From: JAFECT01 sp036501825
GTDB taxonomy: Bacteria; Pseudomonadota; Alphaproteobacteria; Caulobacterales; Caulobacteraceae
Length of the DNA stretch: 64,000 nucleotides
Reading direction: 5' to 3'
Assembly: GCA_036501825.1 (NCBI GenBank)
Contig: DASXZP010000012.1
Span: 62,001 to 126,000 of the forward strand
Of this stretch, positions 8,650-16,997 are shown piece after piece (position 1 is the stretch's first letter; every line of letters starts with the position of its first letter). Made by a program: the position numbers and the translations under genes. The notes beneath the pieces are model-generated. The model did no database searches. It saw only the letters and a list, made by a program, of their open reading frames with translations, and was not told the origin of the DNA.

Positions 8650-8970
8650 GCGGGCACTCCAAAAGGCTCCGGTTCAACCGCCGCCTGCAGCCATGGTTCC
8701 GCCCAGGTTGGCTGAACGTTGCTCGCCCAGTGCGACGATCCGCCGTCTGCTGCTATCCGAGGGGTTGGCGTAGAAGCCTCCCCACGTTCGGCGCGGCAAG
8801 ACTTTCCGGGCCCGGACGGCCAATTTCAGCTCGCGTTCGGCTGTCGCGGTCCAGGCGGATCGGCGGCGGCGGCGAGTGGCGGCGGGGGCCGCCAATGGGT
8901 CGCGCGGCACGCTTTCAGGCTTGCCCTCTCTTGCCCGAGATCTCGGTCGCGCGACCCTACCCTTCCCGGC
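8650..8970. other. 321-bp spacer without a convincing gene
   Basis: Between two minus-strand genes. Open frames here (one on the minus strand at 8674-8910, 78 codons, Arg/Ser-rich) lack a ribosome binding site and family resemblance. The bases around 8850-8900 are a GGC/GGCGG-rich simple stretch. The part next to 8650 should contain the DUF4142 promoter; I see no clear -10/-35 pair. Confidence 0.4.
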
Positions 8971-10008
8971 TCATTCGTACGGCCACGGCCTGTTCCGCAG
9001 GAACTGCGAGAGCAGCCACTTGCAGCCCTGCGTGGGCGCAAGACCCGCGTGCAGGGTCATGCGGTCGGGGCGCCCCGCGGCATCGGCGTTCCAGAACAGG
9101 ATCGCGTCGCCCTTGCGGCCCTTGAAGCGCAGGTCGAGGCGCGGAAATTCGGTCTCGCCGCCTTCGAACCCCTCGTTCAGATAGATCAGGAACGTCGCCA
9201 CCCGTTGGCCGCGCTCGGCGATGACCGCCGCATGCGCCGCGTTTTCCGGATCCAGATAGTCCACGTGGCGCGCGAAGGCCTGCCCGGGCTCGTAGTGCAG
9301 GATCGCCAGTTCTTCGAGGTTCGCCACAGCAATGCCGGCGGCGCGCGCGATGCGGGCGCGTACGAGCGCCATGATCACATCGCTCTCGATCAGGTGAAAC
9401 TCGGTCGAGCCGTTCGAGCGCGTGCGACTCTCGACCCCGCCGCCGGTGCCCTCATCGTACACGCGCGCCGGCTTGATGCGGCCGCGCGCCCGCTCGATCA
9501 GCCAATCGCACTGTTCGGCTGAGAGGAAGCCCTCATACGCCAAGAGGCTCGGCGCGGCCGACAGCACGCGCGGCTCGGGAACAACCAGCAACGACGCGAG
9601 ATCGAGCCCGCCGGGACCCGACAGAATACGCAACTGATCGCGCGCCCGCGGCTCCTTCGCCGCCGCCGCGCGCTCCAGGGCGTCGAACGCCGCGTTCCAG
9701 TCCTGCGGCAAGAACCGGCCCGATGCGCGCATCGCCGCCGTCAGTTCGTTGGCCTCGCCGCCGCCGTTGCCGGCCGCGAGCACCAGCATCTCGGCCGCGC
9801 GGTCGGGCAGCTTCGGCGCCGCGTAGCCGGTGAGCAGCCTGGCGCCCAGGAACGTCCCCGACCGCGCATCGCCGGCGCGCGCCGCGCGTTCCAGCCAGCC
9901 CAGCGCCTCAGGATGACGTCCCTGCTGATCCAGCAGGGCGGCGTAGGCGAACTGCGCCCGGACGTCGCCCTGACGGGCCTGGGCTTCGATCTCCTCCGTT
10001 CCCGCCAT
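8971..10008 (-). CDS. Sel1/TPR-like N-terminus fused to a prolyl 4-hydroxylase-type 2OG-Fe(II) oxygenase
   Basis: A 345-residue cytoplasmic protein. Residues 1-125 form Sel1/TPR-like helical repeats (AQFAYAALLDQQGRHPEALGW, then GDARSGTFLGARLL). Residues about 150-345 are a 2-oxoglutarate/Fe(II) dioxygenase of the P4Hc type: iron ligands H248 and D250 (RHVDYLDP) and H320 (TLHAGLAP), with K330 (QGCKW) ten residues on, the usual 2OG carboxylate anchor. Bacterial relatives hydroxylate protein prolines such as those in EF-Tu; the substrate here is unknown and the repeats may recruit it. A short palindrome (10025-10037) lies 17 bp upstream of the start. Confidence 0.88.
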   Translation of the reverse strand: MAGTEEIEAQARQGDVRAQFAYAALLDQQGRHPEALGWLERAARAGDARSGTFLGARLLTGYAAPKLPDRAAEMLVLAAGNGGGEANELTAAMRASGRFLPQDWNAAFDALERAAAAKEPRARDQLRILSGPGGLDLASLLVVPEPRVLSAAPSLLAYEGFLSAEQCDWLIERARGRIKPARVYDEGTGGGVESRTRSNGSTEFHLIESDVIMALVRARIARAAGIAVANLEELAILHYEPGQAFARHVDYLDPENAAHAAVIAERGQRVATFLIYLNEGFEGGETEFPRLDLRFKGRKGDAILFWNADAAGRPDRMTLHAGLAPTQGCKWLLSQFLRNRPWPYE

Positions 10009-10024
10009 AGTTCACCATGTTAGA

Positions 10025-10037
10025 AACCATAGTGGTT
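10025..10037. promoter_or_regulatory. Small palindrome upstream of the 2OG oxygenase gene
   Basis: AACCA-TAG-TGGTT is a perfect 5-bp-arm inverted repeat 17 bp before the start codon of the minus-strand oxygenase gene, inside a more AT-rich 40-bp patch that probably holds the promoter. Symmetry and location suggest a regulator site; no protein can be named. Confidence 0.25.
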
Positions 10038-10077
10038 ATGGCCGCAGGAAAGGTCGTGCGTCAAATTCCGGCGCCGG

Positions 10078-12129
10078 CTACCAGATCCGGACCCGGTCGG
10101 CGGGCGCGAGGTACAGCTTGTCGCCGGGCTTCACGTCGAAGGCCGCGTACCAGGCGTCCATGTTCCGCACGATGCCGTTGACGCGGTAGCGCTCGGGCGA
10201 GTGGACGTCGGAGACCAGTTGCTGGCGCACCGCATCCTCGCGCGCCTTCTCACGCCATGATTGCGCATAAGCGAGGAAGAAGCGCTGGTCGCCGGTCAGG
10301 CCGTCGATTACCGGCGCCGGCTTGCCGTGCAGCGAGCGGTGGTAGGCGTCGAGCGCGGTCAAGGCGCCGCCCAGGTCGGCGATGTTCTCGCCCATGGTCT
10401 GGTCGCCCTTCACGTGCACGCCCGGATACGGCGAATAGGTGTCGTACTGGGCGCCCAGCTTCTTCGCGGACACGTCGAACTTGGCCGCGTCATCGGCGGT
10501 CCACCAGTCGGTGAGCACCCCCTTGCCGTTGAACTTGCGGCCTTCGTCGTCGAAGCCGTGCGTCATCTCGTGCCCGATGGCGCCGCCGATCGCGCCATAG
10601 TTCACCGCCGGGTCCGCGTCGGGGTCGAAGTACGGCGGCTGCAGAATGGCGGCCGGGAAAACGATCTCGTTGAAGGTCGGGTTGTAGTAGGCGGTCACCG
10701 TCTGCGGGGTCATGCCCCATTCGGCGCGGTCCACCGGCTGGTTCAGCCGCGCCACGCGCCTGTGCCACTCGAACGCGGCCGACGCCTTCAGGTCGCCGAC
10801 CAGATCGTCGGGCGAAACCGGCAGAGCCGAGTAGTCGCGCCATTTGTCCGGATAGGCGATCTTCACCGTGAACAGGTCGAGCTTGGCGTTGGCCTTAGCC
10901 TTGGTCTCGGCGCTCATCCAGTCTAGGTGGTCGATGCGCGCGTGCAGCGCCGCCTGCATCTCTTTCACCAGGTCGTCGATCTTGGCCTTGGCTTCCGGCG
11001 GGAAATAGCGCGCGACGTAAACGCGGCCCACCGCTTCGCCCATGCTGCGGTCGACGGTTCCCACCGCGCGTTTCCAACGCGCGCGCTGTTCGGGCTGGCC
11101 CGAGAGCGTCTTGGCGCGGAAGTCGAAGTTGGCGTCCACGAACGCCTTGGACAGGAACGGCGCGGCGCCGTCCACCGCACGGAACGCCGTCCACGCCTTC
11201 AAAGTGTCGAGGGGTGCGGCGCCATAGATGGCGGCGATCTTGGTGAAGGCGGTCGGTTCGCCGACGTCGATGCGCTCCACGGGCGGAAGTCCGGTCTTGG
11301 ACAGATAGGCGCGCCACGGAAAGCCCGGGGCCAGCGCCTCGACCTGCGCGGGCGACATGGGATTGTAGGTCTTGTCCGGATCGCGCCGTTCGGCGCGCGA
11401 CCAACTCGCCTGGGCGATACTGGTTTCGAGATCGACGATGGCCTTAGCGTTCTCTTCTGGATGATCCCACCCGATCAGGCCCAGCATCTGGGCAACATAG
11501 GCCTGATAAGCGGCCTTCTTGGCGGTGAACTTGTCGGAGAGATAGTAGTCGCGGTCCGGCAGGCTGAGGCCGCCCTGACCCAGGCCCACAATGTAGTGGT
11601 CCGGCGCCTTGGCGTCGGTTTCGATGAACAGGCCGAAGGGCCCGCGCACAAAGCCGCCGCCCTGGCTTTCACCCATCAGTTCCGCCAGCGCCTCGCGCGA
11701 AGACGCGCCGCGAATGGCGGCGAGCGTCGGATTGAGCGGCTTGGCGCCCAGGGTCTCGATGCGCGCCTCGTCCATGAAGGCGTGATAGAAGGCCCCCACC
11801 TTCGCCGCGTCGGCGGCGGCAGGACCCTCGACGCCGCTCGCGCCGTTTTCCATGATCGTGCGGATGCGCTTTTCGGCGGTGTCGTTCAGCACATCGTCGG
11901 CGCCGTAGCGCGTCTTGTCCGCGGGGATTTCCGTCCGCTGGTCCCAGCCGCCGTTGGCGTAGGCGAAGAAGTCGTCGCCGGGCTTGACCTGTGGATCCTC
12001 GCCCGCGGCGTCGTAGCCCCATTTGCCGTAATGCAGCGGCCGGTCGGCCCCCTGATCGGTCGGTTGGGCGACCGCAACCCCGGCGGCCAGGACAGCGAGC
12101 GCGGCGGCGCCCATAAGCAACGATTTCAC
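10078..12129 (-). CDS. M13 family zinc metallopeptidase (neprilysin/PepO-like)
   Basis: A 683-residue secreted or periplasmic metallo-endopeptidase. The signal peptide ends near VAVAQ (residue 22). The zinc site is complete: H520-E-M-T-H524 and E581 with D585 (GENIADLGG); the upstream substrate-binding NPTFNEIVFPAAILQPP and the C-terminal motif near RVNGIVRNMDAWYAAFDVKPGD are typical of M13. The start is GTG at 12129 with GGGGAG 6 bp upstream. It diverges from the receptor array, separated by 160 bp. Members degrade small peptides; it might process peptides near the envelope, but a link to the receptors is only positional. Confidence 0.95.
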   Translation of the reverse strand: MKSLLMGAAALAVLAAGVAVAQPTDQGADRPLHYGKWGYDAAGEDPQVKPGDDFFAYANGGWDQRTEIPADKTRYGADDVLNDTAEKRIRTIMENGASGVEGPAAADAAKVGAFYHAFMDEARIETLGAKPLNPTLAAIRGASSREALAELMGESQGGGFVRGPFGLFIETDAKAPDHYIVGLGQGGLSLPDRDYYLSDKFTAKKAAYQAYVAQMLGLIGWDHPEENAKAIVDLETSIAQASWSRAERRDPDKTYNPMSPAQVEALAPGFPWRAYLSKTGLPPVERIDVGEPTAFTKIAAIYGAAPLDTLKAWTAFRAVDGAAPFLSKAFVDANFDFRAKTLSGQPEQRARWKRAVGTVDRSMGEAVGRVYVARYFPPEAKAKIDDLVKEMQAALHARIDHLDWMSAETKAKANAKLDLFTVKIAYPDKWRDYSALPVSPDDLVGDLKASAAFEWHRRVARLNQPVDRAEWGMTPQTVTAYYNPTFNEIVFPAAILQPPYFDPDADPAVNYGAIGGAIGHEMTHGFDDEGRKFNGKGVLTDWWTADDAAKFDVSAKKLGAQYDTYSPYPGVHVKGDQTMGENIADLGGALTALDAYHRSLHGKPAPVIDGLTGDQRFFLAYAQSWREKAREDAVRQQLVSDVHSPERYRVNGIVRNMDAWYAAFDVKPGDKLYLAPADRVRIW

Positions 12130-12218
12130 AGCGTTCTCCCCTCACGTAACAAACTGACACTAACGCCGGGCGAGGCGGGGGAACAAGCGTGCCGGTGCGG
12201 CGCGGGGCCGCGGCAAGC

Positions 12219-12236
12219 CTTACCAATGCTTCATTT
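12219..12236 (+). promoter_or_regulatory. 18-nt motif shared with the serine-hydrolase promoter region
   Basis: CTTACCAATGCTTCATTT ends 54 nt before the GTG start of receptor 1. The same 18 bases with one mismatch occur at 30243-30260, ending 53 nt before the start of the serine hydrolase. The shared sequence and spacing point to one regulator or sigma factor acting on both genes. Confidence 0.5.
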
Positions 12237-12289
12237 TTCTTTGTCTATCAGCCGCGGTAGGGAACGGCGCCCGGCCGGGAGGGGATTCA

Positions 12290-14512
12290 GTGTCGAAATC
12301 GAGGGGAAGCGCGCCGCGCCGCAGGCCGACCGCCGCGCGGCGGCTGGGCATTGCGCTCGCGATCGCGACTCTGCCCGCCGGCGCCGCCCTGGCGCAGTCG
12401 GATCAATCCTCGAGCAGCGGCCAGCAACAGACGTCGTCAGCGCCGTCCAAGGGTTCGAGCACGGTTCAGGGCGTAACCGTCACCGCTCAGAAAAACGATT
12501 TCCAAAGTTCGCCCGACAAGCGAAGTTACGATCTGACCAAGGACCTGCAGGGCCAGACCGGCACCCTCGCCGACGTGCTGCGCAACATTCCCTCGCTCAG
12601 CGTCGATCTGAACGGCACGGTTTCGATCCGCGGTGACGCCGATGTGCAGATCCTGGTCGACGGCAAGCCTTCGGGCCTGTTCAAGGGCGTGGGCGCCGGC
12701 CAGATACTGCAGTCGATCCCTGCCGACCAGTACGAACGCGTCGAGGTGATGACCAATCCCTCCGCGGCCTATTCGCCGGAAGGGACCGGCGGGATCATCA
12801 ACCTGATCACCAAGAAGACCCGCAAGCCGGGCGCGTCGGGTTCGATGCGCGCCACCGCGGGCACGCGCGGCCGCTGGGGCGCCAGCGCCACCGGCGCCTA
12901 CAAGGGCGACAAACTCTCGGCGCAGATCGCCGGCGGCTATCGTTACGATCCACAGCACGCCACCGACACGGACAAGCTGACCACGCTCGGCCCCGGCGGC
13001 GTCCCGACACAGGTCACCGACCAGACCGCCATCGAAGCCGGGCCGCTGCAGATCTGGTATCTGCGCGGCAACGTCAGCTACGCGCTCGACCCGAAGACCC
13101 AGGTCAGCGTCGAAGGCCACTACACCAACTTCATTCTGAACGAGAACGACATCTCGACCCTCGCCGGGTTCGATGCGACGGGCGTTCCCGATCAGGTGTT
13201 CACGCGCCGGGGCGCCGACGACACCAGCCGCAAGACCGAAGGCGCCAGCGCGACGCTCACCCGCAGCTTCGCCGGCGACAACCACGACCTGACCATCGTG
13301 GCCGGCTACGACCGCACGCCCTACGCGCTCGACCTCGACTTCGCCGACCTGAGCACCCTGCCGCCGCTCGCCACCACCTTCGATCGTGTGCGCACCACCA
13401 ATGACGGCGGCCTGGGCGACCTGAAGGCGGACTATCAGGCGCCGATGCCGCACGGGGCGCAACTGAAGGCCGGCTACGAGCTGCAGGACGAGACCGCCGA
13501 CAATCGCAACACCGGGGTGCTGGGGGCGCTAGCGCCCGGGGCGCCGAACGATCCGGCCCAGAGCGACCGCTATCATTTCCACCGCCAGATCGACATGCTG
13601 TACGCCACCTGGCAGCAGCCGATCGGGCAACTCACCATCCTCGCCGGCGTGCGCGGCGAGATGAGCCGGATCAGGGTCGACGATGCGCCCTCGGCCCTGA
13701 GCCAGACCACGGACCATTTCCGCCTCTATCCGTCGCTGCACCTGAGCTACAAGCTCGATGACGCGCAGCAGTTCAGCGCGAGCTATAGCCAGCGCGTCGA
13801 GCGTCCGTCGGCGGGTCTGTACGATCCGTTCGTCTATCTCGACGGTTCGTTCTATGCGCACGCGGGCAATCCCGACCTGCGCGACCAGATTACCCAGGCC
13901 TATGAGGCGGGGTACGAGTACAAGGCGGGCGGACGCTACTACCTTGCCACGCTGTACTACAAGGACAACCGCTACGGCGTGACCAACATCGCGTCGCTTC
14001 AGCCTGACGGCGTGCTGCTGGCCAATTTCGCCAACCTCACCAACAGCCGCGCCGCGGGCCTGGAGCTGGTGGCCAACGGCAAGCTGCTGCCCACGCTCAG
14101 CTACAACATCAGCGGTGATCTGCATCGCACCGAGATCGACGCGGAGCTCGGCTTCCCGTCGCGCGCGGCGACGACCTTGTCCGGGCGGGCCAGTCTGGAC
14201 TGGACCGCGAGCAAGAACGACCTGTTCCAGATCAGCATTCGCGCCAGCGGCAAGGAGCTCAATCCGCAGGGATTCTCCGAGCTCGGACCGCTGGTCAATC
14301 TCGGTTATCGCCACAAGCTGTCGGAGCGGCTGGCGGTGTTCGTCACCGCCCAGGACGCGTTCGCGAGCTATCGCAATTCATCGGACTTCATCGACCCCGG
14401 CTTCCGCGAGAGCCTGCATGACCGGGGACGGACCCAGGCGGCCTTCATCGGCTTCAGCTACGCCTTCGGCGGCGGGTCCAGGAAGGATCCGAACTTTGAC
14501 TACAACAACTGA
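12290..14512 (+). CDS. TonB-dependent receptor, outer-membrane beta-barrel (array member 1)
   Basis: A 740-residue outer-membrane transporter. The start is GTG with GGGAGGGG just upstream. An Arg-rich signal peptide (ends near ALAQ, residue 36) is followed by a Ser/Gln-rich linker, a TonB-box-like GVTVTA (about 63-68), a plug domain (about 75-190, with LADVLRNIPSLSVD, SIRGDADVQILVDGKPS and ADQYERVEVMTNPSA) and a barrel of the OMP_b-brl_3 kind. After the last strand (FIGFSYAFGG) a short tail ends in PNFDYNN. It is the most diverged of four tandem paralogues; the substrate is unknown. It was probably the first to split off, since its plug lacks the DIDRRSYD signature of the other three. Confidence 0.93.
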   Translation: MSKSRGSAPRRRPTAARRLGIALAIATLPAGAALAQSDQSSSSGQQQTSSAPSKGSSTVQGVTVTAQKNDFQSSPDKRSYDLTKDLQGQTGTLADVLRNIPSLSVDLNGTVSIRGDADVQILVDGKPSGLFKGVGAGQILQSIPADQYERVEVMTNPSAAYSPEGTGGIINLITKKTRKPGASGSMRATAGTRGRWGASATGAYKGDKLSAQIAGGYRYDPQHATDTDKLTTLGPGGVPTQVTDQTAIEAGPLQIWYLRGNVSYALDPKTQVSVEGHYTNFILNENDISTLAGFDATGVPDQVFTRRGADDTSRKTEGASATLTRSFAGDNHDLTIVAGYDRTPYALDLDFADLSTLPPLATTFDRVRTTNDGGLGDLKADYQAPMPHGAQLKAGYELQDETADNRNTGVLGALAPGAPNDPAQSDRYHFHRQIDMLYATWQQPIGQLTILAGVRGEMSRIRVDDAPSALSQTTDHFRLYPSLHLSYKLDDAQQFSASYSQRVERPSAGLYDPFVYLDGSFYAHAGNPDLRDQITQAYEAGYEYKAGGRYYLATLYYKDNRYGVTNIASLQPDGVLLANFANLTNSRAAGLELVANGKLLPTLSYNISGDLHRTEIDAELGFPSRAATTLSGRASLDWTASKNDLFQISIRASGKELNPQGFSELGPLVNLGYRHKLSERLAVFVTAQDAFASYRNSSDFIDPGFRESLHDRGRTQAAFIGFSYAFGGGSRKDPNFDYNN

Positions 14513-14526
14513 ACAGATGGGCGGGT

Positions 14527-14590
14527 AAAGGCGAGCTTTGCCATTCCATCGTCAACTTGCGCGCCTATATGAGGCCAAACGGGAGGCTGT
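14527..14590 (+). promoter_or_regulatory. Leader of receptor 2, homologous to the leader of receptor 3
   Basis: The spacer after receptor 1 resembles 16927-16989 over its whole length: an AAGGC(G/A)GC block, a shared CATCG, and an identical AAACGGGAGGCTGT (14577-14590) that supplies the Shine-Dalgarno sequence. It shows that gene and upstream region were duplicated together. Confidence 0.6.
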
Positions 14591-14591
14591 C

Positions 14592-16916
14592 TTGCCGGTA
14601 AAGTGTTTTTCGCCCCGCGCGCGTGCGCGACTGGGCCTGGTGTCTGTTGCGGCCTTGATCGCCGCCTTGGCCGCCGCCCCGGCGTTCGCGCAGTCGCAAC
14701 CGGCGACCGGCCAGACTCCGAGCCAGACTCAGGGCCAAACCCAAACCCAGACGCCGCCGACCGACAAGCCGAAGAAGGACGACGGCAAGGACAAGCCGGC
14801 CTCGGGCAAGGCCGCCGTCGTGAAGGGCTTCACCATCACTGCGGATGCACCGCCGGTGCGCAGCGACATCGACCGCCGCAGCTACGACCTGACCAAGGAC
14901 CTCGGCGCGCAGAACGGCTCTTCCATCGCCGACTCGCTGCGCAACGTGCCCTCGGTGGATGTGGACGTGAACGGCAACGTGACCCTGCGCGGCCAGGCGG
15001 GCGTGACCATCATGGTCGACGGCAAGCCCTCGCCGATTTTCTCCGGGCCGGGCGGCGCGCAAGCGCTGTTACAGATTCCGGCCGACCAGTTCGAGCGCGT
15101 CGAGGTAATGACCAATCCCTCCGCCGCATTCACGCCGAATGGCCAAGCCGGCATCATCAACCTTGTTTCGAAGAGGCGTCAGCCGATGGGCAGCTTCGGT
15201 TCGGTGCGCGCCTCGGTCGCCGATACGGATCGCTTCCGCGGCGGCGTGAACGGCACTATGCGCGCGGGTAAAACCACGGTCGTGCTCTACGCCGGCGGCG
15301 GCGAAGATCTGCAAAAGCAGGAGTCTTCGGGCAAGACTCAAAACTTCGATCCGGCGGGAGATCTGATCACCACCAACGCCGGAACCAGTGAGGGTCAGTT
15401 CCGCTCCAAGTTCGGCTACGGCGTCGGCAACGTCATCTGGAGCCCGGCACCGAAGACCCAGCTCACCTTCGGCCTGAACGCCTTTCACTTTCAAGGGCAA
15501 GCCGATAGTCACGGCAACGACGTGGTAACCGATGGATCGGGCGCGGTGCTGGAAGACGAGTTGCAGACGACACAGAGTTTAGTCAGCGGCACTTTCGTGC
15601 GCGGCGAGGTCAAGTGGCGTCAGGATTTCGAGGGCGACGACCACAACCTCACCGTCACGCTGAATCACAACCGCGGCGACTTCGACAACACGCAAAGCTT
15701 TACCGAGTCCTTCGTCACACCGTTGCTGCCGGACGCGTTCCAGCGGTCGGCTCAGGATAACATCAACAACACCACCGAGTTCGCCGGCGACTACGTGCGC
15801 CCCATGCCGTCGGACGGCAAGCTGAAGGCCGGCTGGGACATTACCCGCGACGACAACCACTCGACTTCGATGGGGTTCGTTGACGCGTCCACGCCCACCG
15901 CGCCGGACGATCCCACTCAGACGGACCTGTTTCATTTCCAGCGCACCGTGTCCGCCGGCTACGTCACCTATCAGCAGCCCTTCGGCAAGCTGACGGTGCT
16001 GGGCGGCCTGCGGGTCGAGAACGAAGACCTGAACATCGACAGCCAGACCTCGCACATCGACGTCAAGTCGAGCGACCTGCATCCCTATCCGACGCTGCAC
16101 CTCAGCTACGCGGTCAACGACAGCCAGACCCTGATGGCGAGCTATTCCGAGCGCATCCAGCGCCCGGACGACCGCTCGTTCGACCCCTTCGTGCGCGTCA
16201 ACGGACCGTTCTCGGAATCGGCGGGCAATCCGCACCTGAAGCCGGAGCAGGTACAATCCTATGAGGGCAGCTGGCAGTACCGCGGCGGCGGCCAGTTCTA
16301 CATCGCCAGCATCTATTACAAGCAACACACCGGCGGGGTGACCACCATCACCACCGACGTCGGCAACAGCGTGCTGTTGACCACCAACGAAAACCTGACG
16401 CGCAGCAAGGACGCGGGCCTGGAGCTGGTGGCGAGCGGCAAGCTGCCCCACGGCTTCAGCTATAACGTCAGCGGCAACGTCTATTGGAACGAGATCGACG
16501 GCTCGGCGCTCGGCTTTACGCAGACGCGTTCGGACACCACCGAGGCGGGACGCGCCTCGATCAACTGGCAGGCCGATACCAATGACTTCCTGCAGGTCAA
16601 TGTTTCGGCGCGCGGCCGTACGCTTACGCCGCAGGGCTTCACCGAGACCAAGCCCACCGTAAACCTGGGGTACCGCCGCAAGCTCACCGATAAACTGAGC
16701 GGCCTGATCACCGTGCAGGACCTGTTCGACACCGGCGGCGAGCAGACCGTGTACGACAGCGCGCTTCTGCGCGGCGGAAACAGCTTCCATCAGCACGACC
16801 GCGCCGTCTTCTTCGGCCTGACCTTCACCTTCGGCGCCGGCCCCCGCGGCCGCGGCCAACAGCCCGACTTCGACTACGGCGACCAAACCCCCGGCGCCGG
16901 CGCCCCGCCGCACTGA
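14592..16916 (+). CDS. TonB-dependent receptor, outer-membrane beta-barrel (array member 2)
   Basis: A 774-residue receptor. I place the start at TTG 14592, since GGGAGG lies about 6 bp upstream and it yields a normal signal peptide (arginines, then a hydrophobic core ending AFAQ); the in-frame ATG at 14538 would add 18 residues and bury that ribosome site. The mature N-terminus is a Gln/Thr/Pro-rich then Lys/Asp-rich linker (about 35 residues), followed by TonB-box-like GFTITA, the plug (DIDRRSYDLTKDLGAQ, then MVDGKPSPIFSG) and the barrel. The C-terminus passes the last strand (FFGLTFTFGAG) and carries PDFDYG. It is separated from receptor 1 by 79 bp and from receptor 3 by 81 bp, so the array may be one transcription unit. 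Confidence 0.93.
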   Translation: MPVKCFSPRARARLGLVSVAALIAALAAAPAFAQSQPATGQTPSQTQGQTQTQTPPTDKPKKDDGKDKPASGKAAVVKGFTITADAPPVRSDIDRRSYDLTKDLGAQNGSSIADSLRNVPSVDVDVNGNVTLRGQAGVTIMVDGKPSPIFSGPGGAQALLQIPADQFERVEVMTNPSAAFTPNGQAGIINLVSKRRQPMGSFGSVRASVADTDRFRGGVNGTMRAGKTTVVLYAGGGEDLQKQESSGKTQNFDPAGDLITTNAGTSEGQFRSKFGYGVGNVIWSPAPKTQLTFGLNAFHFQGQADSHGNDVVTDGSGAVLEDELQTTQSLVSGTFVRGEVKWRQDFEGDDHNLTVTLNHNRGDFDNTQSFTESFVTPLLPDAFQRSAQDNINNTTEFAGDYVRPMPSDGKLKAGWDITRDDNHSTSMGFVDASTPTAPDDPTQTDLFHFQRTVSAGYVTYQQPFGKLTVLGGLRVENEDLNIDSQTSHIDVKSSDLHPYPTLHLSYAVNDSQTLMASYSERIQRPDDRSFDPFVRVNGPFSESAGNPHLKPEQVQSYEGSWQYRGGGQFYIASIYYKQHTGGVTTITTDVGNSVLLTTNENLTRSKDAGLELVASGKLPHGFSYNVSGNVYWNEIDGSALGFTQTRSDTTEAGRASINWQADTNDFLQVNVSARGRTLTPQGFTETKPTVNLGYRRKLTDKLSGLITVQDLFDTGGEQTVYDSALLRGGNSFHQHDRAVFFGLTFTFGAGPRGRGQQPDFDYGDQTPGAGAPPH

Positions 16917-16926
16917 GGGCGGCGAT

Positions 16927-16989
16927 AAGGCAGGCGTTGCCTTTACATCGCCTAATTGCATAGCCAATCTCCCCTAAACGGGAGGCTGT
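16927..16989 (+). promoter_or_regulatory. Leader of receptor 3 with small hairpin and duplicated ribosome-site block
   Basis: A duplicate of the spacer before receptor 2. AGGCA at 16928-16932 pairs with TGCCT at 16938-16942 just after the receptor 2 stop, and AAACGGGAGGCTGT recurs at 16976-16989. The hairpin lacks a T-run, so it may attenuate or stabilise rather than terminate the transcript. Confidence 0.5.
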
Positions 16990-16997
16990 GCGGGGGC

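Noticed and set aside
8674..8910. A 78-codon minus-strand open frame in the 8650-8970 spacer
   Set aside because: No ribosome site, Arg/Ser-rich composition typical of chance frames in GC-rich DNA, no family.
12219..12236. CtrA binding site (TTAA-N7-TTAA)
   Set aside because: The shared motif begins TTACC and lacks a second TTAA at the right spacing, so I treat it as an unknown element.
15579..16967. A 462-codon open frame antisense to receptor 2 (and similar ones under receptors 1, 3 and 4)
   Set aside because: They repeat because the receptors are paralogous; their products are Val/Gly/Arg-rich with no signal or domain.
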